Below, piece after piece: positions 12,798 through 25,700 of a stretch of DNA of 64,000 bases. The translations under genes and the position numbers were made by a program. The notes under the pieces are model-generated. The model was not told the DNA's origin. It worked only from the letters and a program-made list of their open reading frames with translations, and searched no databases. The stretch lies in NCBI GenBank assembly GCA_034509735.1, contig JACGWO010000001.1:9564854-9628853 (forward strand), in the 5' to 3' direction. Every line of letters starts with the position of its first letter. Within the stretch, counting starts at the first letter, position 1. Source of the DNA: Sesamum alatum. Its lineage: Eukaryota; Streptophyta; Magnoliopsida; Lamiales; Pedaliaceae.

Positions 12798-13896
12798 TTT
12801 TCCTTTTACCCTCCTAAATGAGATGTTTGTTTCTGCTCTAAAAAGGTGGGCTACAACATAGAGAAAGGTGGTTTCTTGGAGACATGTGGAGCTGAAAAGT
12901 GGTGGTGGGGTGGGGTGGGGTTATGCCAAGATTCAAATTTTTTTCTGGGGAAAAACACAACCTTTTACAGGTGGTTTAAGCTATAGAAGTAGAACAGCCC
13001 ATTTCTTACCTGGACAGTTAAAGAGAGATTTTTTGTCCCCCAGAAAGAACAGAGTTGGCTTTAAAGAATGCGACCCGTTTGGCCATTTCATTGCCTATTT
13101 CCTAAACCTCAGGACAAAAGTTTCCATCTGATAGAGAAAAAATGGAGTTGCTCACACACAGATAAAGGTGGAGTCTTGCTGAAAAAAGAGAGGTTTTCAC
13201 ACACTCAGCAGATGGGAGGAGAAAACCTGAGTGAGAAGGAGAAAGGATACTTTTTGTTTTCTTTTTTTTAACCTTTTTCTTCTGCAAACAGAATGAAAAA
13301 GAAGTATTTTGGTTATGTTTTTACCCTTTTGGCCTCTAAAATGAAGAGAGTGAAAAATGACTAGTTTTATAATTTCTATGTATGAGAGGGGGTTGTTAAG
13401 GTAGGGGCTCGAGGAAGAGATGATGGCATTCTTGTGCTTAGTAATGTTAATAATGTTCAGCTGCTGGTTTAGTTATTTTGAAAGAAGGGTTTTCGAATTT
13501 GGACATACTTTGTGGTAATGAGATACATCATGATTCAACCAACTAGGTATATATAGTAGGAGTCTCTGACTGACAATCTTAATACAAATTCTGTCTGCTC
13601 TTTAAAAGTAATAATTATGACTTAATCAATTGTTCTTATGTTGGTTTTTCCTCAAGAAAATGTGTATCCTGCTTAAATTAAAGTATGAAATTGAAGTCAT
13701 TTCATGGTGTGTCTATGTATGTATGTGAGGTTGAGGAGTGGGAGATGAGAGATTTATGACAAGTAGGAGAGAGATGGTGGTGAGTAGTGAGAGAAAAGAG
13801 GAGTCAAATATTGTTCTAAACTAGTAAAAAGGGTAGTCAAGACCCTTCAGATTTGTACTGATAGATTGTGTCCCCGCATGCATGTCTGATTCTTTT

Positions 13897-13930
<34 letters not shown>

Positions 13931-15718
13931 GGTATATGTGTTTGTGTGCGTATAAATATTTATTTGAATGTGTGTGTGTGTGTATGTGAGAGAGAGAGAG
14001 AGAGCGGTAAGTTTGGTTGAGGACAATTTTTATGTTGGTTTGTGATAAGAGCGTAATTATGAGAATATAATGGTGGATGTTTGGTGTTGTCAGTTTGTGA
14101 GGTAAGGAAGGGTTAATGCAGCATTTAACTAATCCAGACTATCATTACTCTGACTGTCTTATTGCTTTAAGTAAAAAGACTAATATGTCCCCAGCAACAG
14201 ATGAGTATTTTCATCAACCCCAAGCCCACACTCATTTGTCTCTTGGGCTCAATGGAAAAAACCAACATAAGTTGTTCTTTCCAAAAAACATTGATTTAAC
14301 CAAAATGGGAAGTAAAAAAATGACATCTTCTTTCTTTGTAGTTTGTAGTAGAGGTACTCATCGGCTCCCATATGGTTTGGCGAGGAGGTATAATGTATTC
14401 ATTCAGCAGCTTGACCACTTCTTTTTGCATTGGGAACACCCACCCAACCCCTCTCTCTCTCTCTCTCTCTCTTATATATTTGTCCAAGACATGAACACCA
14501 CAGTACACTTTCTTTCCTCTTAATTATTAATTAATGTTAAAAAAGATAGAGAAGAGGGGGGTTTCCATCAAGTGGTTATTGCATGCAGTCCAAGTTGTTG
14601 ATCAGAGCCGTTGATTGATTGATTGTTCAGTAGAAGCATGGTAAAAACATAGAAAAGTGGGCGGTGGGGGCCATCAATATTACTTACATAGGGGGTGGGG
14701 GTGATTTTGATAATTGGGCCTTGCTTATGTTTTAAGTGTGTTGTTATATGGTACAAATCAAAGAAGAAAACGCATTTACCTGTTGCATAATCTAATCAAA
14801 ACAACACAAGAAAGCCTTTTATGTTATGGGGTTGCGGGAATATGCCTGACAAGTCACATTCATAACATTTTCACACACTGTCTCTCACACAGAGAGAGAG
14901 AGATATAAATAAACAGAGCAATTGATGATGATTGGACATGCTTAGAGGCTTATTGTCTGGTTTAGGTTAGGCTTTACGTGTTAGAAACAATTGAACTGAA
15001 AGTTTGATGGGTTGGGTTGCCCCTGCCCCTGCCCCAGATCCACAACTGAAACTGGACCTGATTTATAGTTACTTCTTCAAGGGTCAAACTCAAACACAAC
15101 CCTTTGCAAGAAGACCTCCAAGTTCAATTGATTCTTTAGCAGATTGCTTCACCACCAAATACTCCTGTCATCATACAAAGAAATTCAAAGGAAGTCTGCT
15201 TAAAGCTCAACCACATCCCCTACTCCCTACACAGGAAACTCCAGAAAATCAAGTTCATGTTACCATGAAAGATAACTCAGTGTGAAACGAAACAACAAAC
15301 AGAAGAAACATAATAAATATATTACTTCTCATTCATCCACAAGCTGCTTCAGATTGATCTTCATAGCTGAAACTAAACATGAATTAATCAGGTCATTTAG
15401 CCTCAAGGTCACTGGATTTACATGAGCAAATACATTTTAAAAAAAAAAAACAAGGATGGATAATAACTTGGGAAACCGACGAATGTAGGAAGATCTGCCA
15501 AGAAAACATATAGCTTATCTGATTTGTCACCTTCAACTCCACTTTTCCTTTCCAGTCTCTCTCTTGGGCATTTCAACTATGCCAAGTATTAGTCTTCAGT
15601 TAAAAAGTTACAGTGTACATTAAAGAATTCCAAGGGCTGCTCTTATCTTGTAAGGAGAGCTACCAGTATTCACATGACGAATAGTACAACAGGTAATAAC
15701 ATTAGAGGCACCATAGTT
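12798..15718. other. Promoter side of the DUF630/DUF632 gene and spacer to the PP2C 3' end
   Basis: 2.9 kb without a credible gene. It holds the 5' UTR and promoter of the minus-strand gene starting at 12797 and, at its right end, the 3' UTR of the PP2C gene. Simple repeats are frequent: (TG)n/(AG)n at about 13895-13930 and 13969-14004, (CT)n at 14452-14471, and a short (AG)n near 14888. The open frames seen here (for example 15004-15285) lack family resemblance and look like chance. Confidence 0.55.
13895..14004. repeat. Paired compound (TG)n/(AG)n microsatellites
   Basis: Two tracts of TG dinucleotides, each continuing into AG dinucleotides (13895-13930 and 13969-14004), lie about 40 bases apart. 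The repeated layout suggests that one compound tract was duplicated. They lie about 1.1 kb upstream of the DUF630/DUF632 start codon. Confidence 0.85.
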
Positions 15719-18700
15719 TCATGCAGCCACCGGTTCTGTGGGCGGGGTGCAAGGTGCAAGGAAGTTCGGAGGGACATTGATGCCTCCGCCTTTCACAGAT
15801 ACATTCGGACTGCGGACTGAACTAGCCCTGCTCACAAGGTGTGAGTCGAGAAACACGACGACAACTGTAATGTCATCGTGGAAATGTCGGCGAACTCCAC
15901 GGTCGATTTTCTTCAAGTCTGAGTACCTCATTTCCCTCTTCTTTGCTGCCTCTTGCAGTGCTGCTTTAACTAACCTCCTAGCACTCCCCTGCACATTATG
16001 AGCATCACCTCATTCACTGGTTCAACTACTAAATCCTTCAGTTTTGGTGGGAGGAGAATCAAAATAAGGAAACTGGAATTGAGAATGCTTTTTACTTGAT
16101 AAGAATAACTAAAGAAAAAACCAAGATATTGTTAGAAAATAATCTCCTATTATCAGAAAATAGACACTTTCGGTGTCAGCAGTGTTGTTCTAATCCTCAA
16201 ATTCCATCTTTCTTCTCATTCAAATTGAACAAGGTAAAAGATACTAAAAGAAGCTTAAATTCTACTAACTTCTCCAAAATCAACTTCTATGGACGGCATT
16301 GATAATTGATATTGAACCAGGAAACTAGGCTTCTACTCTGGCTTGTGTCAAAACCAGAAATCAGTTTAATCAAGCAATTCTTGGCATCAACATTGACCAA
16401 CACATATACGACTAACAGAAAGCTATTGCAGCATTATTCATAGAGAACTTGTTCTTCATATGAGCAGCAGGAGTGGGCAACTACTTGGCGCTATGTCAGC
16501 AGCAACCACAGCATGCAACCTAAATGTTTTGTTTGGATCAGAGAGACCCAAGGGGAAGATGGGTTCAGTTTAACTGGGTAAATAATAAACTGCTAGTCTT
16601 AAGTTGTTTGCTAATGAATACATCTCCTTGTTTGATACCATGAAATAACTGCTTCATCCATCTCTTTTCTAATTTCAGTATGATCATAAAAATCAGTCTG
16701 AGGGTTTTGCTATCTATTGACCCATATATTTCCTCCATCTCCCAATTAGAACAGAAATAAAGTTGGGCATGGAAGGGGTTTCTCATCCATCTCTTACACT
16801 TCCCGTTATCCTCTCTAAACAAACTAGTGGATGCATCTATACTTGCACTTGTTCTTTCCTTCTATACTTCCACTTTTCACCTCAAGAAAACCAAACTTTT
16901 AAGAGCCATCTACCACGGCATGCCATAATTGAGCTTGTGACAAGCAACTAGCCTTCACAAATTCATGGTAATTAAAAAGGGCGCACATAACTTATAATGG
17001 ATACCAGTCTGCTGGCTCTTCCTTAATCATAACATTTAAAATCTCGGGCTGTTGCACACTGATATAGTCCAGGTAACAAACATGTGAACGTGTTTTAGGA
17101 ATTAAATATCTTACATTGCGCGGATGATTTTGGACTAGATCAACTGCTTCTTGGTTGGTGAGGTGCTCCCAAAGGCCATCTGATGCAAATATAATGAACT
17201 GATCATGAGGCAGCAACTGGTGCACCGTAATTGATGGTTCTGCACTCAAAATGGGTCTTTTGAAAGGTTCACGAAGTCGAAACTTTTGATATAATGGTTC
17301 CCTGTTGTATTCAGCCTTTTTTAGATACACATCTCCTATTGATCTGGAGACCTGTAAAACGACATACTCATTACCAATTGTAAGACAGATGAAGGTCAAT
17401 TTCATACAGAAATAAAGTAAATCCAATCCGGAAGGGTATAGAAACCAGAATTTGAACAATCAAATAGCTGCACAGCTGAAGGTGCAATTTTAACTCGAAG
17501 CTTTTGTTATACGCATGTGAATATACTCATGAGTGATACTTGTTAACCTTTTTACCTCTTTTGGATAATAGAAAAGGAATGGCCATTGTTAAAATGGTAA
17601 CAAGAGATATTGAAGACCATATTGTTCAATAGCACGACTTTTTAACTGGAACTGAGGAAGGAAAAATTCACATTGCACCACACCAGGTCTTTGATGTCTT
17701 GAATTTCAGAACTCAGGACATAGACATAAATTCCAAAAGGAAGAAAAAGAATAGATATGATTTAGCAATAATTTGGTTCAGTAACCTGCAAAGGCGAAAA
17801 TACTCAACTAGGTCAATATGCAAATTCATGAAGCTGTCGCCGTCAAGAACCAACATTTTTAGTTCAAAGACTTGATCAAACTTAGGCCATAGATATCAAC
17901 ATATTAAGCTTCTTACACCTTCAAAGACTTAATCCAAATTAAGAAGGGGCTGTAAGAAATACCTTTCTTTGCAACGAATGACATGATTACCCTGTAAGGA
18001 TATTTTTCTCATTATAGAACTCAATGCTTTAAATTGTTCTCTAAAAAGAAAACACTATGGGATCAGCTTATAGGGTCAATAAAGTGCTCGGGCTCTCAGA
18101 TTTCCCGCGAATCAGATAGAAATTATGGTGGGAGATAGAAACCAGAAAAGCATTAAATTCCATGTTTCAGTGTATTGATATTTAAAATCAATACCTGCAT
18201 TATGGTATTAACCATTTGCATATAAAGAATGGAGTCAAACTCACATGACATTAACCTTCATTTACATAATAAAAAATGTCTAAGTTCTCAAGGTTCTATG
18301 TGAACCTAAGTAAAGTACTGATCTCAATGTCTTAATTAAACTCAATATAGCAATATCGCTTTGAATAGGTCAATACCAGCCAATGGTGATGCCTCGCAAT
18401 ACTCAAAAAGCTTTCAGCCAAAAGCAACCAAGGCAATGGTTGCTGGAGAAAAGATAAACAAACCTGTATAAGACCCTTCACGCGCCACACATTATGCTTC
18501 AAAACTACAATTTGTGAGTCATCAGGGTGTAGAGACTGCAGCTCTTGTCTCACAGCCTCAATACTCGCATTATGCTCAGCTGAGAGTTGAATAGCTAGTA
18601 CTTCCCCTGTAGCCTTGACAAGTCTTCCCAAAACAGCTCGGGAATCACCAAGGTTGGCAACATAAAGAGTTCCACCGCAGATGACCCCTACAAGACAGCA

Positions 18701-19530
18701 AGAGCCAACTGCAGCAATCTGTGGTTTCATGGGCCATTGTCTGCTGACAACTGAGAAGAAACCATCTTCTGTCGCTTGAAATGCCTTCCGAATAACCTCC
18801 GCCGACATAGATTGATGCTCCGCTGTGAACCCTGCACAAATTGGAATATAAAGAATCAATCTAAGGCTTTAGGAAGATAAAGAAATATTAACACAAATAA
18901 TAATAATAATAATTAGAGCAGGCGCAAGGCCCCGCTGTCATTTTTCTTGCTACCTTTGGCTCCATGTTTCCAATTAAATGTCACAAGGAACATTTGGCAA
19001 AACAATATTGAAAACTTCCAGGTAACACACTACTTGGTCCATAACTCTAAATCATTCATATCAAGAAAATATATACAACGGATTAGATTTAGCGCAGAAT
19101 ATATCAGCCAATAATCAGTCAATCCTTTGTTTCCTAAAAAGAAGCAAACATTTAAGCTAACTAAAGATAATAATACCAATTCCAGATTCTAATAAACCTC
19201 ATGGAACTTACTCTTTAGATGTTGGAAGAGGTTCTCATTGATAAACCGAGAGGTCTCCGGACCACCATGTCCATCATAAATCCCCACAAAAGTGCCATAG
19301 GGTCCTGAATCATTTGAGCTCAAACAACCTGATTCAAGTTGGCTCTGATCCTCTAGTAAATTATTTGCTTGAACTACAGCCATTGAAAACTCTCCATTAA
19401 AATGTTGCCCCGAATCCTTGTACCAGAGAAGCCCGTCTTGCCGACCACTGGCATCCGAACCTGTGTGAACATATCGATCTGACCTTGGCCGAAAACAGGC
19501 CCTCAAAAAGTTCATTAACCCAGATAACAT
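15719..19530 (-). CDS. Protein phosphatase 2C, clade D type
   Basis: Four exons (19212-19530, 18464-18831, 17115-17351, 15719-15988) encode 397 aa. All catalytic PP2C motifs are present: [14 protein letters not shown] near residue 49, metal-binding DGHGG at 86-90, GDSRAV at 168-173, [10 protein letters not shown] at 230-239, ASDGLWEHL near 285-293, and HDDITVVVV near 345-353. The start [15 protein letters not shown] and the segment [20 protein letters not shown] are typical of plant clade D PP2Cs. Members of this clade dephosphorylate plasma-membrane H+-ATPases and are inhibited by SAUR proteins in auxin-driven growth. That role is inferred from the family. The leader carries upstream ATGs right next to the start, including an in-frame ATG-AGA-TGA that ends three bases before it. 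Confidence 0.94.
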
Positions 19531-20640
19531 CCCTCATCTCATCCAAACCACCCTCCAGATTATCCACATCTAATGAGCACGCAAGGTAACTTTGGCCCAA
19601 ATAGAACTGAATTATATATCTATTCGTCTTAGAACAGCAGAAACTGTGGGCGATGGGAGTCTGGCAATACCACCCAAAACCTACAAAGTTAGAATTTGAC
19701 CAGCAATAATCTTACAAAGCAAAAAGCAGGGCATGTAAATGCAAACTATACGTTCAAAATTCAGCTGAGAACTGATATACTATAAGACTATTAAGACAAG
19801 GACTTCCAATGTGAAGCAGATCTCTGGCCAAGAACATAAAACCCATGAGCACAACGGCCCAAAAATTCAACACCATGGAAAAGGGGCTGGGGAGGGTTTG
19901 AAAACAAGAGTTGCCAAAATTCACTTTTTCATCAGATAACTGTTTGGTCAGCCAGTTCAAATTCTAGAAGGTCCAAGTCCCAAAAAACAGAAGAGAAATA
20001 ATCGCAAAACAAATAAACCCAAAAACCCCCAAAAAAAAACTTGAAATCACAAAACCCTCGAGCAGCATCAGCAAATTCAACACTATAAAATAACATACAC
20101 GGAAAAGACGGCCGCCGCGAACTATGCTAAAGAAGTTACCTATAGCTTTGATTGTAGTGAAGGAAGATCTGAAGCGAAAAGAAGCTTAGATCTGTGGATC
20201 CATCAAATCGAAATGAAATTTTGGTGAAGGAAATAAATAAATTTTGATGCGGGTTTCTTCCTTTTTATCTCCTGTGGGCAATAACAGTAAGAACAGAAGA
20301 TGATGCTGATTATGATGAAGTGATGGAAGAAAATAAAAAAAGAAAAAAAGGCAAAAAAAAGAAAAGGGGAAATCACCAATACAGAGAGAGAGAAAGCGGA
20401 CTGAAAAAGAATTATGAGCGAGAGAGAAAGAAAAAGAAAAAGAGTAGAGAGAGAGAGAGAGAGAGAGAGTAATAATATTGTGGTGAGTTTGATTGGGGCA
20501 GCTGAACTCTGGTCTCTCTCATCAGACAAACCCCATTAAAAACCAACAATAGAGAGCTTCAAGCCAGCAAAGCACAGGACCAGTTCTGGGCTCCACTCCA
20601 CCACCCTCTCTCAAACCAAACCCTTTCAAAAAGCGCACGG
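19531..20640 (-). promoter_or_regulatory. 5' leader, leader intron and promoter of the PP2C gene
   Basis: On the minus strand a good donor (ATAG|GTAACTT, exon end at 20140) follows a leader rich in CT. Acceptor-like sequences lie between about 19605 and 19650, so a leader intron of roughly 0.5 kb is likely. A (GA)n tract at 20444-20469 (CT on the coding strand) is probably in or near the first leader exon, a common place for it in plant genes. Two upstream ATGs at 19542 and 19537 lie in the last leader exon. Confidence 0.5.
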
Positions 20641-20734
20641 TAAATTTCTTTTTACCTTTTACCATTTAAAATTACTGGAGAGAATTAACAATAATTATCT
20701 CTCATTTTGAATAATTATAATAATCAATTTTATT

Positions 20735-21280
20735 AGGGATAATTACACTCCTCTCCCCTGAGATTTGGTATAATTACACGTAAACCCCTTTAATTTGAAA
20801 AATTATATTTAGTACCCCTGAGGTTTGCTTCTGTCTAATAAATAGGTCCCTCTGTTAGTTAAAATTCACCGAATTTGTTGATATTAACAAAAAAACTGAA
20901 TGAAAATCGATGTTTACCCTCGATTGACTTATTAATGAGTTAATACAGGCCAAAAAAATCTTTTATGACTAAATTACTCTTATAACGGTGAAGATATACC
21001 TCCTCTCATGCATTAACGTGTGACGATATATATGGGTAATTTGGTCATAAAAAGATTCATTGACTTACAATAAGTCAGTAATAAGTCAATCGATGGCAAA
21101 TCTCACCTTTAATTCAATTTATTTTGCTAATATCAACAAATTTGGTGATTTTTGACTAACGGAGAGACCTATTTGTTAGACAAAAGCAAACCTCAGAAGT
21201 AGTAGATGTAATTTCTCAAACCTCAAGGGGTCTATGTGTAATTACACCAAACCTCAAGGGAAGGGAGGGTAATTATCCTA
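20735..21280. mobile_element. Long-inverted-repeat MITE, ~546 bp
   Basis: The left end (agggataattacac) and right end (gggtaattatcct) are inverted copies, and the similarity continues inward for well over 100 bp ('cctgaggtttg' against 'caaacctca'). The whole element can fold into one hairpin. Fragments of the same family occur near 60-185 and, as a short tandem array of the terminus, at 48610-48702. Confidence 0.75.
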
Positions 21281-21589
21281 TTTTATTATTTATACTTCCA
21301 GAAGACAAAACTTAAATATAATAAATTTTTATTTGTCTATGCTAATATAAAAAATTAAAGGTCATCTATACCTACAAAAGGCAAATAGCGACACAACTTC
21401 ACCAATTTATAAATATGCCGATTATATCTCTAATTAAATAATTTTAGAAACTAATATATAATACTTTTAATTTTTTCTATATAAGTGGTTCCATGTTAGA
21501 ATACCGTTACACTAATTCTTTTATTGCGTCTATAATACGTTAAGTTGGTCATTTTTTTTTTTTCTTTCTTTTCCTTTTTCTTGTGAAAT

Positions 21590-21915
21590 GTGATTTGTTG
21601 TCTATATATTTTATTTTTATTTGTAATACATTTTAAAATATGAATGATAATTTATTATATACACATAGGAATTGCGTGCCACGACGCTTGTAATATTATA
21701 AAGAAAAGAGGGTGTTATAAACATAAAGCGGTTGTTTTGACACCGTTGCAAAAATTACCCTCGAATTGAATAACTAATTTATTCAATTTCTAAATTTTAC
21801 ATTAACTTGACTGCACAATTAATATATTTTGTATATCTTGTTCCTTTTATAATATATTTTAAAATATGAAAAATTATTTGTTATATACATACAGGAGCTG
21901 CGTGCACGACAACTA
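21590..21915. repeat. Duplicated ~90 bp AT-rich segment
   Basis: The stretch about 21594-21680 (containing 'attttaaaatatgaa' and 'gcgtgccacgac') recurs at about 21826-21912 ('attttaaaatatgaa', 'gcgtgcacgac'). A third partial match is in the CPP1 promoter near 5955-6010. A Helitron-like head (TCTATCTATACTAATTATAA) follows at 21922, leading into a 22-base poly-A run, but I find no matching 3' end. Confidence 0.45.
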
Positions 21916-22141
21916 AGTATCTATCTATACTAATTATAAAAAAAAAAAAAAAAAAAAAAACTTCATTTGTATCTAAATTATAAGTTATTTATGAATTTTT
22001 ACAGCAATTACCTTTTGTTTTTTTTTTAAAAAAAAAATACATTTGTTGATTTCTTTCTATAAGATGAATTAATTATTTATGGTAGACAAGAATAAAAATT
22101 CACAATCTTATTGGTAGTTCTCATACCAATTTTACAAAATT

Positions 22142-22524
22142 AGGGAAAACTGCATTTTATGTCCCATAACTTACACCGTTTGTGATTTTGGTCCCATTAA
22201 TTTTTGACGTTGCAATTTTAGTCCCATAAGTCCACAAATGTTGCAATTTTGGTCCCATTGACGAAATTCGTTAAAATTTTAATGGAATGAGCACTTGCAT
22301 GGGACTAAATTGCAACGTCTGTGGACTTATGGGACTAAAATTGCAAGGTTTCATTAGATGGGATTTATGCCACGTGCTCCTTCCGTTAAAAATTTAACGG
22401 ATTTTGTCAATGAGACTAAAATTGCAACGTTTGTGGATTTATGGGACTAAAATTGCTACGTCAAAAATTACTGGGACCAAAATTGCAAACGGTGTAAATT
22501 ATGGGATGTAAAATGCAATTTTCC
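22142..22524. mobile_element. Hairpin MITE, ~380 bp
   Basis: The left terminus 'gggaaaactgcattttatgt' matches the reverse complement of the right terminus (cggaaaattgcattttacat). Internal blocks such as 'gcaattttagtcccataagt' also recur in inverted form, so the element is a nearly continuous palindrome. It has no coding capacity. The element at 28137-28418 has a similar plan. Confidence 0.75.
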
Positions 22525-23459
22525 GTACAAAACTATCAAATATGCTCTTTTGCCATAACCACCCATGTTCTCACACCAAAGTTTTTTTTTCTATAAAAAA
22601 ATAAAATTAAAAGTCTAAAACATCTCTGACAAACTATTGTGTTAATATGTTTCTCCGTAATTTGGTCTTAATAAGAAATATGTAATTAATATGTTCTTTA
22701 TTTTCTATTTTCATTTTTCTACTATTTTGTTTATATATAGACTCATAACCCATTGATTTTCATTTTTATACGTAAAGATCGAAAATACAATTAATAAAAG
22801 CTAAAAATATAAAATTAGCAATAATCAAGATGTAGTTGTGATTCTTTTTATTTATTTTTACTCTTAAACTTCCTCTGACGTTAACATAAAGATGCATATT
22901 ATTCTTCATGTAGTATCACACACCATCCTTTAGTGCATTTTCATGGGCTATATGTACGTTTGCCCAATCAAAATAATCATTTAAACTTTCTATTAAGAAG
23001 ACATACTTTGAAGTATTTTATTTATCACCATCTTATTTGTATATGGAACTTACCAGTTTATCTACTCTAAATATTTTATGTAGTAATAGTGACTTTTAAT
23101 ACAGAACTTGCTTTTTTAATGTTAGTACCGATATGCTTCATATATATTTGAATTTTTCTACATATTCCATACTTGCTTTTTGTAATTGTTAAGATTTTTA
23201 TCAAATAGTAAGTGATTTTTTACTAATTTAAATTTGTATTTACTTTATTCAATTTATGCAACATGAAGTCTCATTTTGAAATTAATTAGGAGTTTTTGGT
23301 ATGAATTAATGCACACTGGTTTTGGTGATATCTAATTTATGCAACACATTTTATTTTGATACGAACATATGGCGAATATTGAGTTTTCAAATAATAATTT
23401 GTCGTATAATCATGTGTTTCTAACACGTTGAAGTAAATTATTAATAACTTCAAGGGTCT
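22525..23459. other. AT-rich spacer, no feature seen
   Basis: About 0.9 kb of AT-rich DNA. I see no gene, no clear inverted repeat and no tandem repeat. Confidence 0.5.
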
Positions 23460-24240
23460 TCTAATGATATATATACTATTATAAAGGGAAAAGTTGTTTT
23501 CTTCTAATAAATGACGATTATCTCATACTTTTACCACTTTTTTCCAATTTTACCTCCAAAACAAAACTAAATTGTAAGTTCAAATAATGTATTTATTGGG
23601 ATTGTTAAGGATAAAAATAAAAATAACCCCAAAATAATGTTAATTCAATTTTGCCCCCACTATATACCACAAAATCATGTGTACACTTGTGACTGAATAA
23701 AAACCACACACCTATGTAATATATTAATAAAACAACAACAAGAAAAATGAAAAGTGAAAAAGAAAGAAAACCAAGTTGTAGTTGTTGTTTTTTTTTTTTT
23801 TAAGTTTAATTAAATATGTTAAAAAAATTAATACTCCTTCATTTTTTATCCTTGAAAATCTTAATATATATACTTATTCAACTTAAATTCAGTTTTGTTT
23901 TCAAGTGTAAAATTTTGAAAGAAGTGATAGAATTATGATATAACCACCTTTTATTAGAGAAAAATAATATTTCTTTTATAATAAATAGATATATTACGCT
24001 CATTCATTAAGTGTTTTTGAAATTAATTTTATAAAATATATATTTAATTATTTTGCATAATACCATTTTAAATCACACAATTAACAAATATATGGTTAAT
24101 AATCTATTAAACTTTGATTTAAAATAGATTATATACTAAAAATTGATTAAAATATGTAATTTAAATACACTAATTAATATATATTAATATATTTATTTAT
24201 TTTTTTATTTATTCACGCTTCGCGTATACATGGATTGTTA
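23460..24240 (+). mobile_element. Old non-autonomous Helitron-like element, copy 1
   Basis: It starts around TCTAATGATATATATACTAT and continues with ATTATAAAGGGAAAAG, close to the plant Helitron head TCTATACTATTATAAA. Near the right end a small hairpin (CACGC-TTC-GCG) precedes 'ggattgttaat', which corresponds to 'ggactactagt' in copy 2 (44187-44995), so its CTAG terminus has been lost by mutation. The two copies align along their whole ~780 bp. An inverted second head-like motif lies near 23965-23990. It has no coding capacity. Confidence 0.6.
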
Positions 24241-25574
24241 ATATATATAAAAAAAATTATTTTTGTGCAATATGAAACCACAAACACACAATTTCACAAG
24301 AGACCCGATCGGGATCGAGTGGGATGACATACAATGAGCATTCACATGGACTTTCCATGCTAATTGTCCTTATGGTGACACGTGGGCATCAAATAGGGTT
24401 ATTATTAGTTAAATGGATGATATTTAGTTTAAGTTATTTAAATATGTAATATAAATTCATACATTTTGATAAAATAGGACAATGAATTTTATAGAATAAT
24501 TAACAATTATAATTTTGTATTGTTAAGCGCAAAATTATTGCAATTTTAAAAATAAATGACAACTCCCTATGTTTGCTAATAAAATTTATAAACTCTTAAT
24601 ATCTTATATTTAAATCTTTTGAATTCCTTTTCTCAAATAAAAAAGTCAAATACTCCATAACATCTTATAAATTCTCAACTATTTCATAAAATATCTCAAA
24701 AAGATTACAAGCTCGCCAAAATACCTTTTGAATTTAGTTTATTGAATTATTCAATCATATTTGGTTGAGCGCTATATTAACTAGAAATAATGCATTATAT
24801 ACATTTCTAGAATTATTTTCATACGACATTGTGAGAAGAGACGATTTTGATAATGCAGGTAAATGTATTTCTCCCGCAATTCTTATACAATTCCATCCAT
24901 TTTTGTTATGGTTAATTTCTATCCATATCTGCAGCATATAGTCGTGTTATTAGATAGTTACGTCTAAATACGTTCATATACATTTTCAAATAAAACCATG
25001 CAATTTTTTTAAATGAAAAGACTCTTGAAATAATAAGAGTATTTGATTGAGTTGTATCAAAAGGTGGATTGCTATATACTTTGTCCACATCATTAGCTTC
25101 TCGAAAGCTTTTTAATTTAACACGTGATCATTAATTATACTTGATTAATTAATGATATAAAAGATACTTAATAGAAAAAGAAATAAAATATATTTGACTC
25201 TTAGGGGGGAAAGAGATAAGGAAATAAAGACTAATATTTATGAATATTGGGGTTATACGTGCAATTATAATAAATTGTGGGGTGACTTTTTCAATAGAGT
25301 TTTGGGAATTGGAAGAAGGTGCGAAATGGGTGTAGATCAAATGTATGTCTCACACGTTGATGCCACATTTATACATGTATTCTATGCGATTTTTTTAAAA
25401 TAATAATTTAATTTAATTATATTTTTAATTAAAAATATACACATCAACCACTTAATAGTTTGATTGAACGATATTTATACTATTATGAAAAAATATTTTA
25501 TTATATAAACTTTTGAATACTTAAATTTACCCTTCAACTCTTTTTTATCCTTCAAAAGTTACACGGACTAAAAC
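24241..25574. other. AT-rich spacer, no feature seen
   Basis: 1.3 kb without a recognisable gene or repeat. The short open frames here are AT-driven. Confidence 0.5.
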
Positions 25575-25700
25575 AAAACAAGGCCTTATTCCCTAAGATG
25601 AATGGTACGCCCCATGACCTTAGGGTCATGGTTCGAACCATATCAATGTTTGGAGTATTATTCTACTCTAATAGTAGATATCGTTATATTTTAATAGAAG
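25575..25700 (+). mobile_element. Possible tRNA-derived SINE fragment
   Basis: 'catgaccttagggtcatggt' followed by 'tcgaaccat' contains a perfect RNA polymerase III B box (GGTTCGAACC) about 30 bases after a weak A-box-like 'taagatgaatgg'. This layout is common in plant SINEs. No cloverleaf can be folded, so it is not a tRNA gene. The 3' boundary is unclear. Confidence 0.35.

Noticed and set aside
15004..15285. 93-codon plus-strand open frame between the DUF630/DUF632 and PP2C genes
   Set aside because: Ala-Pro repeats at the start and unrelated composition after; no domain, no splice continuation, no neighbour logic.
20203..20529. 108-codon minus-strand frame rich in Ser, Leu and Phe
   Set aside because: It is a translation of the CT-rich PP2C leader and (GA)n repeat.
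21922..22000. Another Helitron start (TCTATCTATACTAATTATAA)
   Set aside because: The head is followed by a long poly-A run and no matching 3' palindrome with CTRR was found downstream.
25620..25660. tRNA gene suggested by GGTTCGAACC
   Set aside because: No acceptor stem, D arm or anticodon arm can be formed around it; kept only as a possible SINE fragment.
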